64,000 bases of DNA, taken from positions 34,306 to 98,305 of the forward strand of contig JAFEAM010000015.1 of NCBI GenBank assembly GCA_018266395.1, given 5' to 3'. The DNA comes from Bacteroidota bacterium. GTDB lineage: Bacteria; Bacteroidota; Bacteroidia; Cytophagales; Cyclobacteriaceae. Positions 24,325 through 33,271 of the stretch are shown here, one piece after another. Position 1 is the stretch's first letter, and each line of letters begins with the position of its first letter. A model generated the notes under the pieces. The model worked only from the letters and a program-made list of their open reading frames with translations, did no database searches and was not told the origin of the DNA. A program made the position numbers and the translations under genes.

Positions 24325-24346
24325 AAGGGCGAAAGCCCTTTCTTTA
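24325..24346 (+). terminator. Rho-independent terminator of the respiratory module
   Basis: AAGGGC-GAAA-GCCCTT (24325-24340) forms a 6 bp stem with a GNRA-like tetraloop, followed by TCTTTATTT. It lies 32 bases after the cytochrome c stop and just before the ppdK operator. Confidence 0.75.
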
Positions 24347-24360
24347 TTTCCTGCCCGTCC

Positions 24361-24378
24361 TGATGACATTTGTCATAA
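24361..24378 (+). promoter_or_regulatory. Fnr-like operator of ppdK
   Basis: TGATGACATTTGTCATAA has arms TGATGAC and GTCATAA around ATTT; the core TGACATTTGTCA is at 24364-24375. It differs at only two positions from the site before the Crp/Fnr gene (3517-3534), and its centre is 80 bases before the ppdK ATG. Confidence 0.6.
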
Positions 24379-24449
24379 CCCGTATACGATTAAGTCATTC
24401 CCTTGCTGAGTATGCAACGGTATGTTGCTTAACGATAATCATTCACACC

Positions 24450-27197
24450 ATGAAAAAGAGCGCTAAATCACCAAGGAAAATTTCGAAGTGGGTTTTCCCT
24501 TTCGGGGGAAAAGACACTGCAGGCAATGGTGGCATGAAGGAGTTGTTGGGTGGCAAGGGGGCCAACCTGGCCGAGATGGCTAAACTGGGAATGCCCGTGC
24601 CTCCGGGTTTCACCATCACAACGGAAGCCTGCAACTACTATTACGATAACAAGCAGAAGATGCCTGACCAGCTGGTCGAACAGGCGGAGAGGGCACTGGC
24701 CAGCGTGGAGAAAATCATGAAGTGCGGATTCGGCGACCCTGAGAATCCGCTTTTGCTTTCTATACGGTCAGGTGCACGCAAATCCATGCCGGGCATGATG
24801 GAAACGGTTCTTAATGTGGGCCTCACCGACGTAACCCGTGAAGGGCTCATCCGCAAGACCGACAACCCGCATTTTGTATATGACAGTCAGCGCCGTCTCA
24901 TCCAAATGTATGCCGACGTAGTCATGGAAAAGGGAACCGGCCGCCAGGTAAACGGCGACGGTATCCGTAAGAAACTGGATGCCGAACTCGAAGCTCTGAA
25001 AAAGAAAAGGGGCGTCGAATTCGACCGTGACCTTTCTGCCGATGACCTGAAGCAGCTTGTGGTGATTTACAAGAAGAAGGTAAAGGAAGAAATGGGCGTC
25101 GAGTTTCCGGAAGATCCAAATGTTCAGCTATGGAATGCCGTCAAAGCAGTATTCGCCAGCTGGAACGGAGACCGCGCCATCGCATATCGCAAAATCGAAG
25201 CTATCCCTCACAACTGGGGCACCGCCGTGAATGTGCAAGCCATGGTATTTGGCAATATGGGCGACACTTCGGCCACCGGTGTAGGCTTCTCGCGCAACCC
25301 GGCAACGGGTGATAAAGGATTCTATGGAGAATGGCTGCCCAATGCACAGGGTGAAGACGTAGTCGCCGGCATCAGGACTCCCAACCCTGTTAACACATTC
25401 AGTCAGAACAACCAGAACGCCAAACTGCAAACCCTTGCCGACGCCATGCCGCATCTCTATAAAGAGCTGACCGGATACGTCAACAAACTGGAGAAACATT
25501 TCCACGACATGCTGGACATCGAGTTCACCATTCAGGAAGACAAACTCTGGATGTTGCAGTGCCGGGTGGGCAAGCGCACAGGGCCTGCAGCCATGAAGAT
25601 GGCGTTGAACATGCTTTCAGAAAAGCTCATCAACAAATTTGAGTCAATCAACAGGGTAAGTCCTGCTCAACTGGAAGAACTGCTTCACCCTATACTGGAT
25701 CCTAAATCCGAAAAGAGTGCCACCATTCTGGGCAAAGGCCTGCCTGCCGGTCCAGGCGGCGCGTGCGGCCAGGCCGTGTTTACCGCATCTGCGGCAGTTG
25801 CGTGGAAGAAGGAGGGCAAGGATGTGATCCTGGTGCGCGAAGAGACAAACCCGGAAGATGTGGAAGGCATGCGTGCCGCGGAAGGAATACTCACGGCCCG
25901 TGGTGGCATGACGAGTCACGCCGCACTGGTGGCCAGGGGATGGGGCAAATGCTGTATTGTGGGCGCCGGCGAGCTGGAGATCCATGCAGACCAGAAAATC
26001 CTCATCGCCAACGGAAAGAAGATATCTGAAGGTGACTGGATCTCATTGAATGGAACACATGGCAATATTTATGAAGGGAAACTCGGCATGATGAAAGCGG
26101 CTGAGGACAACCCTGAATTTGACAAATTCATGAAGCTCTGCGACGGTGTGAGAAGACTGAAGATCCGCACAAATGCAGATACCCCTGAAGATGCAGCCAA
26201 GGCCAGGGCATTTGGTGCGGAAGGCATTGGGCTGTTCCGGACAGAACACATGTTCTACGGCAAAGGATCAGAACAACCGCTCTTCCTGTTGCGCAAAATG
26301 ATCATGGCAAAGACTACTGAAGACCGCATTGCAGCGCTCAATGAGCTCTATCCTTTTGTCAAGGCTGACGTAAAAGCCACCCTTGCTGCGATGAGCGGTT
26401 TGCCGGTTACCATCCGGACCCTTGATCCTCCTCTCCACGAGTTTGTACCCAAAGATCATGAGGACCGCGTGAAGATGGCCGAGAGTCTGAAAATAACCTC
26501 GGCAGCCTTTGACAAGCGTGCTGAAGAATTGGTTGAAAATAACCCGATGATGGGTCACCGCGGTGTTCGGCTCTCCATCACCTATCCAGAGATTACCGAA
26601 ATGCAGTTGAGGGCAATCTTTGAAGCCAGTGTGGAACTTACCCGTGAAGGCAAAAAGCCGATTCCAGAAATCATGTTCCCGCTCGTTGGGCATGAGCGTG
26701 AGCTGAAGCATGAGATGGAAATTGCACACCGGGTTCACGCAGAAGTATGTCAACGTTTGAAAGTGAAAAACATTCCTCATACGCTGGGCACCATGATTGA
26801 AGTTCCACGCGCTTGCCTTACAGCAGACAAGATTGCGCAGGAAGCAGAATTCTTCAGTTTCGGAACAAACGACCTTACACAAATGACTTTTGGGTTCAGC
26901 CGTGATGACATCGGATCCTTTGTTCCCGCATACACTACAAAACGCATTCTGCCGGCCGATCCATTCCAGACGATAGACCAGTCCGGCGTAGGCGTCCTGA
27001 TGGAAATGGCCATTCAGAAGGGTCGCAAAGTGAAGAAGGATCTGAAGATTGGTATATGCGGCGAGCATGGTGGAGAGCCCAGGTCGGTAATATTCTGTCA
27101 TAACGCCGGCCTGAACTATGTGAGCTGTTCACCTTTCCGTGTGCCGGTGGCGCGACTGGCCGCAGCGCAGGCTGTCATCCAGGAAAAGAAGAAATAG
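24450..27197 (+). CDS. ppdK: Pyruvate phosphate dikinase
   Basis: A 915-residue cytoplasmic enzyme that interconverts pyruvate, ATP and phosphate with PEP, AMP and pyrophosphate. The N-terminal ATP-grasp domain begins at FGGKDTAGNGGMKELLGGKG; the central phosphohistidine domain carries the catalytic His in GGMTSHAALVARGWGKCC; the C-terminal TIM barrel ends with GICGEHGGEP. The length is typical. The start (MKKSAKS) is preferred to an in-frame ATG 29 codons upstream, which would lie inside the operator. It stands alone between two terminators. With an Fnr-like operator, it may serve PPi-saving glycolysis or anaplerosis under low oxygen. Confidence 0.97.
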   Translation: MKKSAKSPRKISKWVFPFGGKDTAGNGGMKELLGGKGANLAEMAKLGMPVPPGFTITTEACNYYYDNKQKMPDQLVEQAERALASVEKIMKCGFGDPENPLLLSIRSGARKSMPGMMETVLNVGLTDVTREGLIRKTDNPHFVYDSQRRLIQMYADVVMEKGTGRQVNGDGIRKKLDAELEALKKKRGVEFDRDLSADDLKQLVVIYKKKVKEEMGVEFPEDPNVQLWNAVKAVFASWNGDRAIAYRKIEAIPHNWGTAVNVQAMVFGNMGDTSATGVGFSRNPATGDKGFYGEWLPNAQGEDVVAGIRTPNPVNTFSQNNQNAKLQTLADAMPHLYKELTGYVNKLEKHFHDMLDIEFTIQEDKLWMLQCRVGKRTGPAAMKMALNMLSEKLINKFESINRVSPAQLEELLHPILDPKSEKSATILGKGLPAGPGGACGQAVFTASAAVAWKKEGKDVILVREETNPEDVEGMRAAEGILTARGGMTSHAALVARGWGKCCIVGAGELEIHADQKILIANGKKISEGDWISLNGTHGNIYEGKLGMMKAAEDNPEFDKFMKLCDGVRRLKIRTNADTPEDAAKARAFGAEGIGLFRTEHMFYGKGSEQPLFLLRKMIMAKTTEDRIAALNELYPFVKADVKATLAAMSGLPVTIRTLDPPLHEFVPKDHEDRVKMAESLKITSAAFDKRAEELVENNPMMGHRGVRLSITYPEITEMQLRAIFEASVELTREGKKPIPEIMFPLVGHERELKHEMEIAHRVHAEVCQRLKVKNIPHTLGTMIEVPRACLTADKIAQEAEFFSFGTNDLTQMTFGFSRDDIGSFVPAYTTKRILPADPFQTIDQSGVGVLMEMAIQKGRKVKKDLKIGICGEHGGEPRSVIFCHNAGLNYVSCSPFRVPVARLAAAQAVIQEKKK

Positions 27198-27252
27198 AAA
27201 TTTTGGCTTGGGGTTGATACCCTGTGGAATGAATTATTGGTTAACTGAAAAC

Positions 27253-27294
27253 GCAGCAGGCCCCGACTCCTCCCGGAAGTCGGCGGCCTGCTGC
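27253..27294 (+). terminator. Strong terminator after ppdK
   Basis: GCAGCAGGCCCCGACT (27253-27268) pairs with AGTCGG-C-GGCCTGCTGC (27278-27294), 16 base pairs with one bulge; a TTTTT run follows 15 bases later. The rest of the 287-base gap before the EF-G paralogue holds no gene that I can see. Confidence 0.8.
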
Positions 27295-27484
27295 CTATCT
27301 GACAAGTCTTTTTGCCATAACGGCAAGCCTGAAAACTTTATCCGTCCGGTTGTGCATTCTCCCGGATTACTGTGTAACTTCATTCCACTCCCGTATCGGC
27401 TATCCTGATTTATAAGGCAATGACTTTGTTATTGACTCAACTGACTATCCCCTAAAGATTTCAACAACCTTAAAGCATACTGTT

Positions 27485-29617
27485 ATGAAAATCTACGACG
27501 ACAAACACATCAAAAATATAGTCCTTCTCGGGGCGCCGAAGGCCGGCAAGACCTTGCTGGCCGAGGATATGCTTTTTGAAGCCGGTATAACACACCGCCG
27601 CGGAACAATAGAAGGAAAGAACACGGTTTCGGACTACCACGAGGTCGAGCAGGAACGTGGAAATTCGGTATTCGCAACCTGCCTTCATACGGAATGGAAA
27701 GACTACAAGATCAATATCATTGACACCCCCGGCTTTGATGATTTTGCAGGTGAAATGATTGCCTCTCTTCGTGTTGCAGACACCTGCGTGATCGTCACCA
27801 ATGCCCAGCACGGCGTGGAAGTGGGTACTGAGTTGATCTGGGACTACGTGAAGAAGTTTGACAAGCCGGTCATTTTTGCAGTCAACCAGGTAGACCACCC
27901 AAAAGGGGATTTTGAAAATGCATTGGCATCATTGAAAAAGTCCTTTGGTCCCGCTGTTACACAGATGCAGTATCCCGCCAACCAGGGTGAGAATTTCAAT
28001 TCAATCATCGATTTGCTCAAGATGGTGATGTATAAGTTCCCCGCAGATGGTGGCAAGCCGGAAAAACTCCCGATACCCGATTCAGAGAAGGAAAAGGCCA
28101 ACAAACTTCACAATGAACTTGTGGAGAAAGCTGCTGAAAACGACGAGAAGCTGATGGAGAAATACTTCGCCACCGGCAACCTCGACGAAGATGAAATGCG
28201 TGAAGGCCTAAAGTTAGGAATGGTGCATCACGACGTGTTCCCGGTATTCTGTATGAGCGCCAAGAAAAACATGGGCAGTGGACGAATGATGGGATTCATC
28301 GACAACGTCGCGCCTACTCCGCGCGAAGCAAAACCTGAAAAAACAACCGAAGGAAAAGAACTTCCATTTGACCCTGCGAAACCGGCAGTATTGTTTGTAT
28401 TTAAATCACACATAGAACCCAACCTTGGTAAACTCACATTCTTTAAAGTGATTTCCGGTGAGGTTACCGGATCGTCTGAACTTATCAATAGCCAGACTGG
28501 CGCCCTGGAACGTTTCCATCAGCTGTTCATCATGGACGGCAAGAGCCGTCAGCCTGTTGAAAAGCTTGTGGCCGGTGACATCGGAGCTACGTTGAAATTG
28601 AAAGACACTTACACCAACCAGACGCTTCACAGCAAGGGCTTTGACGTTACCATCGCACCTATTGACTTCCCTGAACCGAGAATACGTACGGCAGTGGTGG
28701 CCAAATCAAAAGGCGACGACGAAAAGATCGGGGAGGTATTGAGCAAGATTCACCAGGAGGATCCCACCCTTGAGGTGGGCTATTCCAGGGAATTGAAACA
28801 ACTCATTATCTCAGGCCAGGGTGAGTTGCACCTTACTGTGTGCAAATGGTTCCTTGAAAAAATGTACAACCTGCACGTTGACTTTGTGAGTCCACGGATT
28901 TCTTATCGTGAAACGATCCGTAAGCCAGCAAGCGCCAATTACCGGCATAAGAAACAATCAGGCGGTGCAGGACAGTTCGGTGAAGTCTGGCTCAAAATCG
29001 AGCCCTACTATGAAGGCATGCCTGAGCCTACCGAATTCAGCGTTCGTGGCAAAGAATTCATTGACCTGGAGTGGGGCGGCAAACTCGCCTTTTACAATTG
29101 CATAGTCGGCGGTGTTATTGACACGCGGTTCATCCCTTCCATACTTAAAGGTGTCATGGAAAAAATGGAGGAAGGGCCGATCACGGGTTCCTATGTACGC
29201 GATGTGAGGGTGCTTGTGCATGACGGCAAAATGCACCCGGTGGATTCCAATGATATCTCCTTCAAGATCGCCGGCATGATGGCGTTCAAGGACGCTTTCA
29301 TGAAAGCTGAACCCCAGCTGCTCGAGCCGATCATGGACCTTGAGGTGATGGTACCCGAAGAAGTGGTGGGAGACGTAATGGGCGATCTGCAAACACGTCG
29401 CTCCATGATCATGGGAATTGACAACAAAGCCAATTACCAGGTGATCAAGGCAAGGACTCCGCAGGCTGAGCTTGACCGCTACTCAACCACACTAAGGAGT
29501 CTCACGCAAGGCCGCGGACGGTTTACGCAGAAGTTTGCGGAATTCGCTCCGGTTCCTTTCGAAGTTCAGCAGAAGCTGGCGAAGGAAGCGAAAGTGGCAG
29601 AACCTGAACTGGCGTAG
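27485..29617 (+). CDS. EF-G paralogue (EF-G2 type) lacking the catalytic His
   Basis: A 710-residue translation-factor GTPase-fold protein with all five EF-G domains. G1 is GAPKAGKT (16-23) instead of AHIDAGKT, switch II is DTPGFDDF, in which Phe84 replaces the histidine needed for GTP hydrolysis, and G4 is NQVD (134-137) instead of NKMD. The C-terminal domains are well kept (GQGELHL, GGAGQFGEVW, and a long domain IV/V ending MGIDNKANYQVI). Bacteroides thetaiotaomicron has an EF-G2 reported to support translation without GTP hydrolysis under starvation; this protein has the same hallmark. It is monocistronic, with a terminator on each side. Confidence 0.9.
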   Translation: MKIYDDKHIKNIVLLGAPKAGKTLLAEDMLFEAGITHRRGTIEGKNTVSDYHEVEQERGNSVFATCLHTEWKDYKINIIDTPGFDDFAGEMIASLRVADTCVIVTNAQHGVEVGTELIWDYVKKFDKPVIFAVNQVDHPKGDFENALASLKKSFGPAVTQMQYPANQGENFNSIIDLLKMVMYKFPADGGKPEKLPIPDSEKEKANKLHNELVEKAAENDEKLMEKYFATGNLDEDEMREGLKLGMVHHDVFPVFCMSAKKNMGSGRMMGFIDNVAPTPREAKPEKTTEGKELPFDPAKPAVLFVFKSHIEPNLGKLTFFKVISGEVTGSSELINSQTGALERFHQLFIMDGKSRQPVEKLVAGDIGATLKLKDTYTNQTLHSKGFDVTIAPIDFPEPRIRTAVVAKSKGDDEKIGEVLSKIHQEDPTLEVGYSRELKQLIISGQGELHLTVCKWFLEKMYNLHVDFVSPRISYRETIRKPASANYRHKKQSGGAGQFGEVWLKIEPYYEGMPEPTEFSVRGKEFIDLEWGGKLAFYNCIVGGVIDTRFIPSILKGVMEKMEEGPITGSYVRDVRVLVHDGKMHPVDSNDISFKIAGMMAFKDAFMKAEPQLLEPIMDLEVMVPEEVVGDVMGDLQTRRSMIMGIDNKANYQVIKARTPQAELDRYSTTLRSLTQGRGRFTQKFAEFAPVPFEVQQKLAKEAKVAEPELA

Positions 29618-29634
29618 TGCATTTACTGATTTGG

Positions 29635-29676
29635 TGAAATGGTGATGTGGTGATTCTCATCCACATCACCATTTCA
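29635..29676. terminator. Bidirectional terminator between convergent genes
   Basis: A perfect 16 bp inverted repeat, TGAAATGGTGATGTGG (29635-29650) and CCACATCACCATTTCA (29661-29676), with a 10-base loop and TTTT on the right. It serves the EF-G paralogue from the left, and its right arm reaches the stop codon of the convergent phosphatase gene. Confidence 0.8.
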
Positions 29677-30192
29677 TTTTCCAAGGCGAACAATCAATTC
29701 GGCAGCTTCCAGCAGGGAGTCGACTTCAAATTCGCCCCTGTTTTCGGCCTCAATCTCGTTGCCAACCTGAATGGTACAGATGCCGAGTTTTCTGGCGGGG
29801 ATAAGGTCACGTCCGCGATCACCAATCATGAAAGACTGGGTTGGGTCGACGTTGAATTTGGCCATACCCTTTTCAAACATCAGCGATTCCGGTTTGCGTA
29901 ATAGCGACGCCGTCACACTGGGATGATAGGGGCAGTAGTAGATATGGTCAATAAGATGACCGGTCTGTTCCTGGAGATAGGCGTGGCAGGCGTGCATCTG
30001 CTCTTGTGTATATAGCCCCTGTGCAATGCCGGACTGGTTGGTCACCACGATGAGATGATAACCTGCCTCCTTCAGTAACTTCAATCCTTCATGGACGCCA
30101 GGGAGGATTTTGAAGTTGGATACCTCATATGTGTACCGTGGATTGTCCTCATTCAGCACACCATCCCGGTCAAGAAACACCGCTTTGTTCAT
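29674..30192 (-). CDS. GmhB-like HAD phosphatase with degenerate zinc site
   Basis: A 172-residue HAD hydrolase of the D-glycero-manno-heptose-1,7-bisphosphate 7-phosphatase / histidinol-phosphatase type. Nucleophile motif FLDRDGVLNED (D8, D10), VVTNQSG and GDRGRDLIPA are intact. The zinc loop has C87 and H90 (CPYHP), but the second pair of cysteines is replaced (S96 and L98 in ASLLRKP), so metal binding is doubtful. Its role may be heptose synthesis for LPS or another sugar phosphate. It stands apart, divergent from a metallo-beta-lactamase gene. The start MNKAVFLDRD is the only one that fits the domain. Confidence 0.86.
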   Translation of the reverse strand: MNKAVFLDRDGVLNEDNPRYTYEVSNFKILPGVHEGLKLLKEAGYHLIVVTNQSGIAQGLYTQEQMHACHAYLQEQTGHLIDHIYYCPYHPSVTASLLRKPESLMFEKGMAKFNVDPTQSFMIGDRGRDLIPARKLGICTIQVGNEIEAENRGEFEVDSLLEAAELIVRLGK

Positions 30193-30315
30193 GGGGTGCA
30201 AAGATGTAACAGGTTCATGCAAGCCGCAAAGTCGGGTAGAAATTTTCCACTGACGGAGCAAACTCACTTTGTTTTCAATCCCTTACTCCGCAACTTGAAA
30301 GGACTAAAGGAACCT

Positions 30316-31188
30316 ATGAAGCCATTTGTGCTGACTTTTCTATTTGTTGCATGCCTTACTGCCTGCAGACAGAATGAGTATGCGGATCTGAATAACACGG
30401 AGTGGATTCATGGATCTCCGGATTGTACGAATAACCAGGATCCACCCATCCAGGCAGTCGCATGTGGGAATGACACCTGGATCTTCCGTCAGAACAAGTG
30501 TATTCATTACGAAGCGCCATTCATGTTTCTGTTTGAAGGCCAGGAAAGGGCACTCCTGATAGATACGGGTGCTCCATTTGGGAACAGGGGATTTCCGCTG
30601 GAAGAAATGGTTCGCAGTATCATTAAGGAAAAGGACCTAATTGTGGCGCACACCCATACTCACGGGGATCATCACGGAGCCGACAGTCAGTTTGCCGGCA
30701 AACCTCACACAACCGTAATTGGATGGTCCCAGGAACAGGTTCAGACGTATTTTGGATTAACCTCATGGCCGGAGCAAACTACTTCGGTTGACCTGGGAAA
30801 TCGCACAATTGAAATCATCCCCATCCCAGGTCACGACACAGCCTCGGTGGCGTTCTATGATCCCGTGTCCCGGTGGTTACTTACAGGAGATTCCTTTTAC
30901 CCAGGACGGCTGTATGTCCGCGATTGGGATGCTTTCCGCAGGAGTATTATGCGTCTATCCGACTTTTGCCTCAGCCATCAGGTGGAATATCTCCTGGGGA
31001 ATCACATTGAGATGACCATGACATTCGGAAAAGATTATCCAACGGGAACCACTTTCCAGCCTGAAGAACATCCCCTTCCCCTTCGTTTTGAACAGCTGAG
31101 AATCCTTCGTGACAGTCTGAAGTTGATGGATACTCCCGCCAGGAAAGTGTTTGATGAATTTATTGTGGAGCCGGTGATGGAGATGTAG
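30316..31188 (+). CDS. Exported metallo-beta-lactamase-fold lipoprotein
   Basis: A 290-residue protein with a lipoprotein leader (TFLFVACLTAC) and an MBL-fold domain: HTHTHGDHHGA (HxHxDH zinc motif, near residue 113), IPGHDTASVAF and TGDSFYPGRLY. The closing GNHIEM supplies the last His. It is more like glyoxalase II/hydrolase-type MBL proteins than true beta-lactamases. The substrate is unknown. An ATG 75 codons upstream is in frame but would give an unlikely extension without the signal peptide. No operon partners are evident. Confidence 0.85.
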   Translation: MKPFVLTFLFVACLTACRQNEYADLNNTEWIHGSPDCTNNQDPPIQAVACGNDTWIFRQNKCIHYEAPFMFLFEGQERALLIDTGAPFGNRGFPLEEMVRSIIKEKDLIVAHTHTHGDHHGADSQFAGKPHTTVIGWSQEQVQTYFGLTSWPEQTTSVDLGNRTIEIIPIPGHDTASVAFYDPVSRWLLTGDSFYPGRLYVRDWDAFRRSIMRLSDFCLSHQVEYLLGNHIEMTMTFGKDYPTGTTFQPEEHPLPLRFEQLRILRDSLKLMDTPARKVFDEFIVEPVMEM

Positions 31189-31235
31189 CCGGATCAGTGC
31201 CTTCCTGTATTCTTCATACTTCCTTCTTCATTCAC

Positions 31236-31243
31236 TAGCTTTG
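31236..31243 (+). promoter_or_regulatory. -7 promoter box of the GT2 gene
   Basis: TAGCTTTG matches TAnnTTTG and ends 7 bases before the ATG at 31251, so the transcript would have almost no leader. Confidence 0.45.
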
Positions 31244-31250
31244 CCTGCTC

Positions 31251-32003
31251 ATGTCCCACAAAGCACTCGTCATTATCCCCACCTACAATGAAAGTGAAAA
31301 CATTCATGCCATTGTAGAGGCAGTAATGGCCCAGCCGCAGGATTTTCATTTGCTCGTTGTTGATGATAATTCTCCGGATGGTACGGGTAATATGGTGGCA
31401 GAACTTCAAAAACATTACAATTCAGAAACGTCAAGGCTCCACCTTCTGCGGCGGGCCGGAAAGATGGGCCTGGGAACCGCCTATATCGACGGCTTCCATT
31501 ATGGTATCAATAACGGCTACCAGTACATGCTGGAGATGGATGCCGATTTTTCTCACGACCCGAAAGATCTTAACCGGCTGTTGCTTGCCTGTGCAGAAGG
31601 AGGTGCTGATGTGGCAGTCGGCTCACGCTATGTTACAGGTGTAAATGTGGTCAACTGGCCCATGAGCCGTGTGCTTCTTTCCTATTTCGCCAGCATGTAC
31701 GTGCGACTCATTACAGGCATGACGGTTCAGGATACTACGGCTGGATTCGTTTGCTACCGTGCCGAGGTGCTTAAGACCATTGAGCTGGACAAGATCCGGT
31801 TTGTCGGGTATGCATTTCAGATCGAAATGAAGTTCACTGCCTGGAAGTTCGGTTTCAATATCATTGAGGTGCCCATCATCTTCACAGACCGGACCAGGGG
31901 GCAGTCCAAAATGTCGAGCGGTATTTTCAAGGAAGCTGTATTTGGAGTCATTCAGATGACCATCCGCAGCTGGTTCAGGAAATACCTGCGCCAGCCTCAA
32001 TAG
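31251..32003 (+). CDS. Polyprenol monophosphomannose synthase-like GT2
   Basis: A 250-residue family 2 glycosyltransferase of the Dpm1 type, which transfers a sugar (mannose in characterised relatives) from a nucleotide donor to a polyprenyl phosphate at the inner face of the membrane. VIIPTYNESENI, VVDDNSPDGTG, the DADFSHDP metal site and the DTTAGFVCYRAEVL, FTDRTRGQSKMS segments are all present. The C-terminal transmembrane anchor of some relatives is absent. Its sugar and target (lipoprotein or cell-wall glycan) are unknown. It is convergent with a LolC/E-like gene one base away. Confidence 0.9.
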   Translation: MSHKALVIIPTYNESENIHAIVEAVMAQPQDFHLLVVDDNSPDGTGNMVAELQKHYNSETSRLHLLRRAGKMGLGTAYIDGFHYGINNGYQYMLEMDADFSHDPKDLNRLLLACAEGGADVAVGSRYVTGVNVVNWPMSRVLLSYFASMYVRLITGMTVQDTTAGFVCYRAEVLKTIELDKIRFVGYAFQIEMKFTAWKFGFNIIEVPIIFTDRTRGQSKMSSGIFKEAVFGVIQMTIRSWFRKYLRQPQ

Positions 32004-32004
32004 G

Positions 32005-33225
32005 TCAGTCGAACCGTATTGCCTTGATCGGGTTGATGCGCGATACAATGGCTGTGGGGAGAAGCAACACTACTGAAACGACCAGGAATATCAACAAGTT
32101 AAGAGCCAGTACCGTTGGCCAGTCCCAACTGATGGGCACATAACTCATGTAATAATCATGCGGGTTGAGCTTCATGAGCCGGAACCGATCCTGCAGAAAG
32201 CACAGGCCCAGTCCGAGTGCATTCCCCCACAGAAGACCGCGGGTAATCAGGTGAATGCCCTGGTGCACAAAAACAAACCGGATGGTTGCATCCTGCGCGC
32301 CCATTGCCTTCAACAGGCCAATCATTTGCGTGCGCTCCATCACCAGGATAAGGATCACGGAAATCATGTTTACACTGATGACAATAAGAATGATGCCCAG
32401 TAGTATTTTGACCTGCCTGCTTATGAGCCCAAGCCATTCGAAAACCTGACTGTATTTGTCGCTCACTTTTTCAATAAAGAGATCGAAGTCCATGCTCTCT
32501 CCAACCCACCGGTACACTTCATCCACCTTCTTAATGTCCTTCACATAAATCTCCAATCCTCCGGCCACGCTGTCGGGCCAGTTGTTCAGGCGCTGTATGA
32601 GCCTGAGATCACCGATGATGACTTTATTATCGAAATAGTCGGCAAGGTTGGTTTCATAAATGCCGCTCACTTTAAGGCGCCGAAAACGCGGAGGATTCTG
32701 AAAGAAATGAACTGTGATCTCGTCACCTGTCTTTGCATTTATCTTGTTTGCGATGGTGCGGCTGATGACCACGTCACGGGAATAACCTGAATCAGGGAAA
32801 TGGATGAAGTTTCCCTCCAACATGTTCGACTGAAAGGATGCCAGGTCGAACCGCTTACCCACTCCTTTCAGCACGACACCCAAAACTTCGTCATCGGCCT
32901 TGATCAGGCCCGCCTTGTGGCAGAACTCCTGCACGTGCCGGATATCGGGAAATTTCTCTGTCTTGGTGAAAAGGTCAATCTTGTAAGAAATAGGCTGCTC
33001 CTCCATCGAGTTGCTCAGACTGAGTTTGGTGACCAGTATATTGGAGCTGAAACTGTAAATGCGGTTTTTTACGGTTGCCTGAAACCCCTCCATGATCAGA
33101 AACGATACAATCGAGGCGGCGAGACCAACCGTCATGGTTACCACTGCGATGGTATGAATGGTTGACGCAAAGCCATCCTTCTGTTCACGGCTGATCCGTC
33201 GTGCGAGAAAATAGGAAAGGTTCAA
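32005..33225 (-). CDS. LolC/LolE-like ABC transporter permease
   Basis: A 406-residue permease of the FtsX/MacB superfamily, with one N-terminal helix (about 27-50), a periplasmic domain (about 55-270) and three C-terminal helices (about 275-300, 320-345 and 375-398). The opening YFLARRISREQKDGF and the C-terminal TAIVSRINPIKAIRFD are typical of the lipoprotein-releasing LolC/E branch. Its ATPase (LolD) is not nearby. In Bacteroidota a single such permease often serves as homodimer. It is divergent from the NamZ-like gene. Confidence 0.85.
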   Translation of the reverse strand: MNLSYFLARRISREQKDGFASTIHTIAVVTMTVGLAASIVSFLIMEGFQATVKNRIYSFSSNILVTKLSLSNSMEEQPISYKIDLFTKTEKFPDIRHVQEFCHKAGLIKADDEVLGVVLKGVGKRFDLASFQSNMLEGNFIHFPDSGYSRDVVISRTIANKINAKTGDEITVHFFQNPPRFRRLKVSGIYETNLADYFDNKVIIGDLRLIQRLNNWPDSVAGGLEIYVKDIKKVDEVYRWVGESMDFDLFIEKVSDKYSQVFEWLGLISRQVKILLGIILIVISVNMISVILILVMERTQMIGLLKAMGAQDATIRFVFVHQGIHLITRGLLWGNALGLGLCFLQDRFRLMKLNPHDYYMSYVPISWDWPTVLALNLLIFLVVSVVLLLPTAIVSRINPIKAIRFD

Positions 33226-33235
33226 GATTGTGGCT

Positions 33236-33243
33236 TAATTTTG
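33236..33243 (+). promoter_or_regulatory. -7 promoter box of the NamZ-like gene
   Basis: TAATTTTG matches TAnnTTTG and ends 28 bases before the ATG at 33272. No clear -33 element is seen at the right distance. Confidence 0.45.
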
Positions 33244-33271
33244 GCTGTCGTCTCCGTACAAAGAAAACAAA

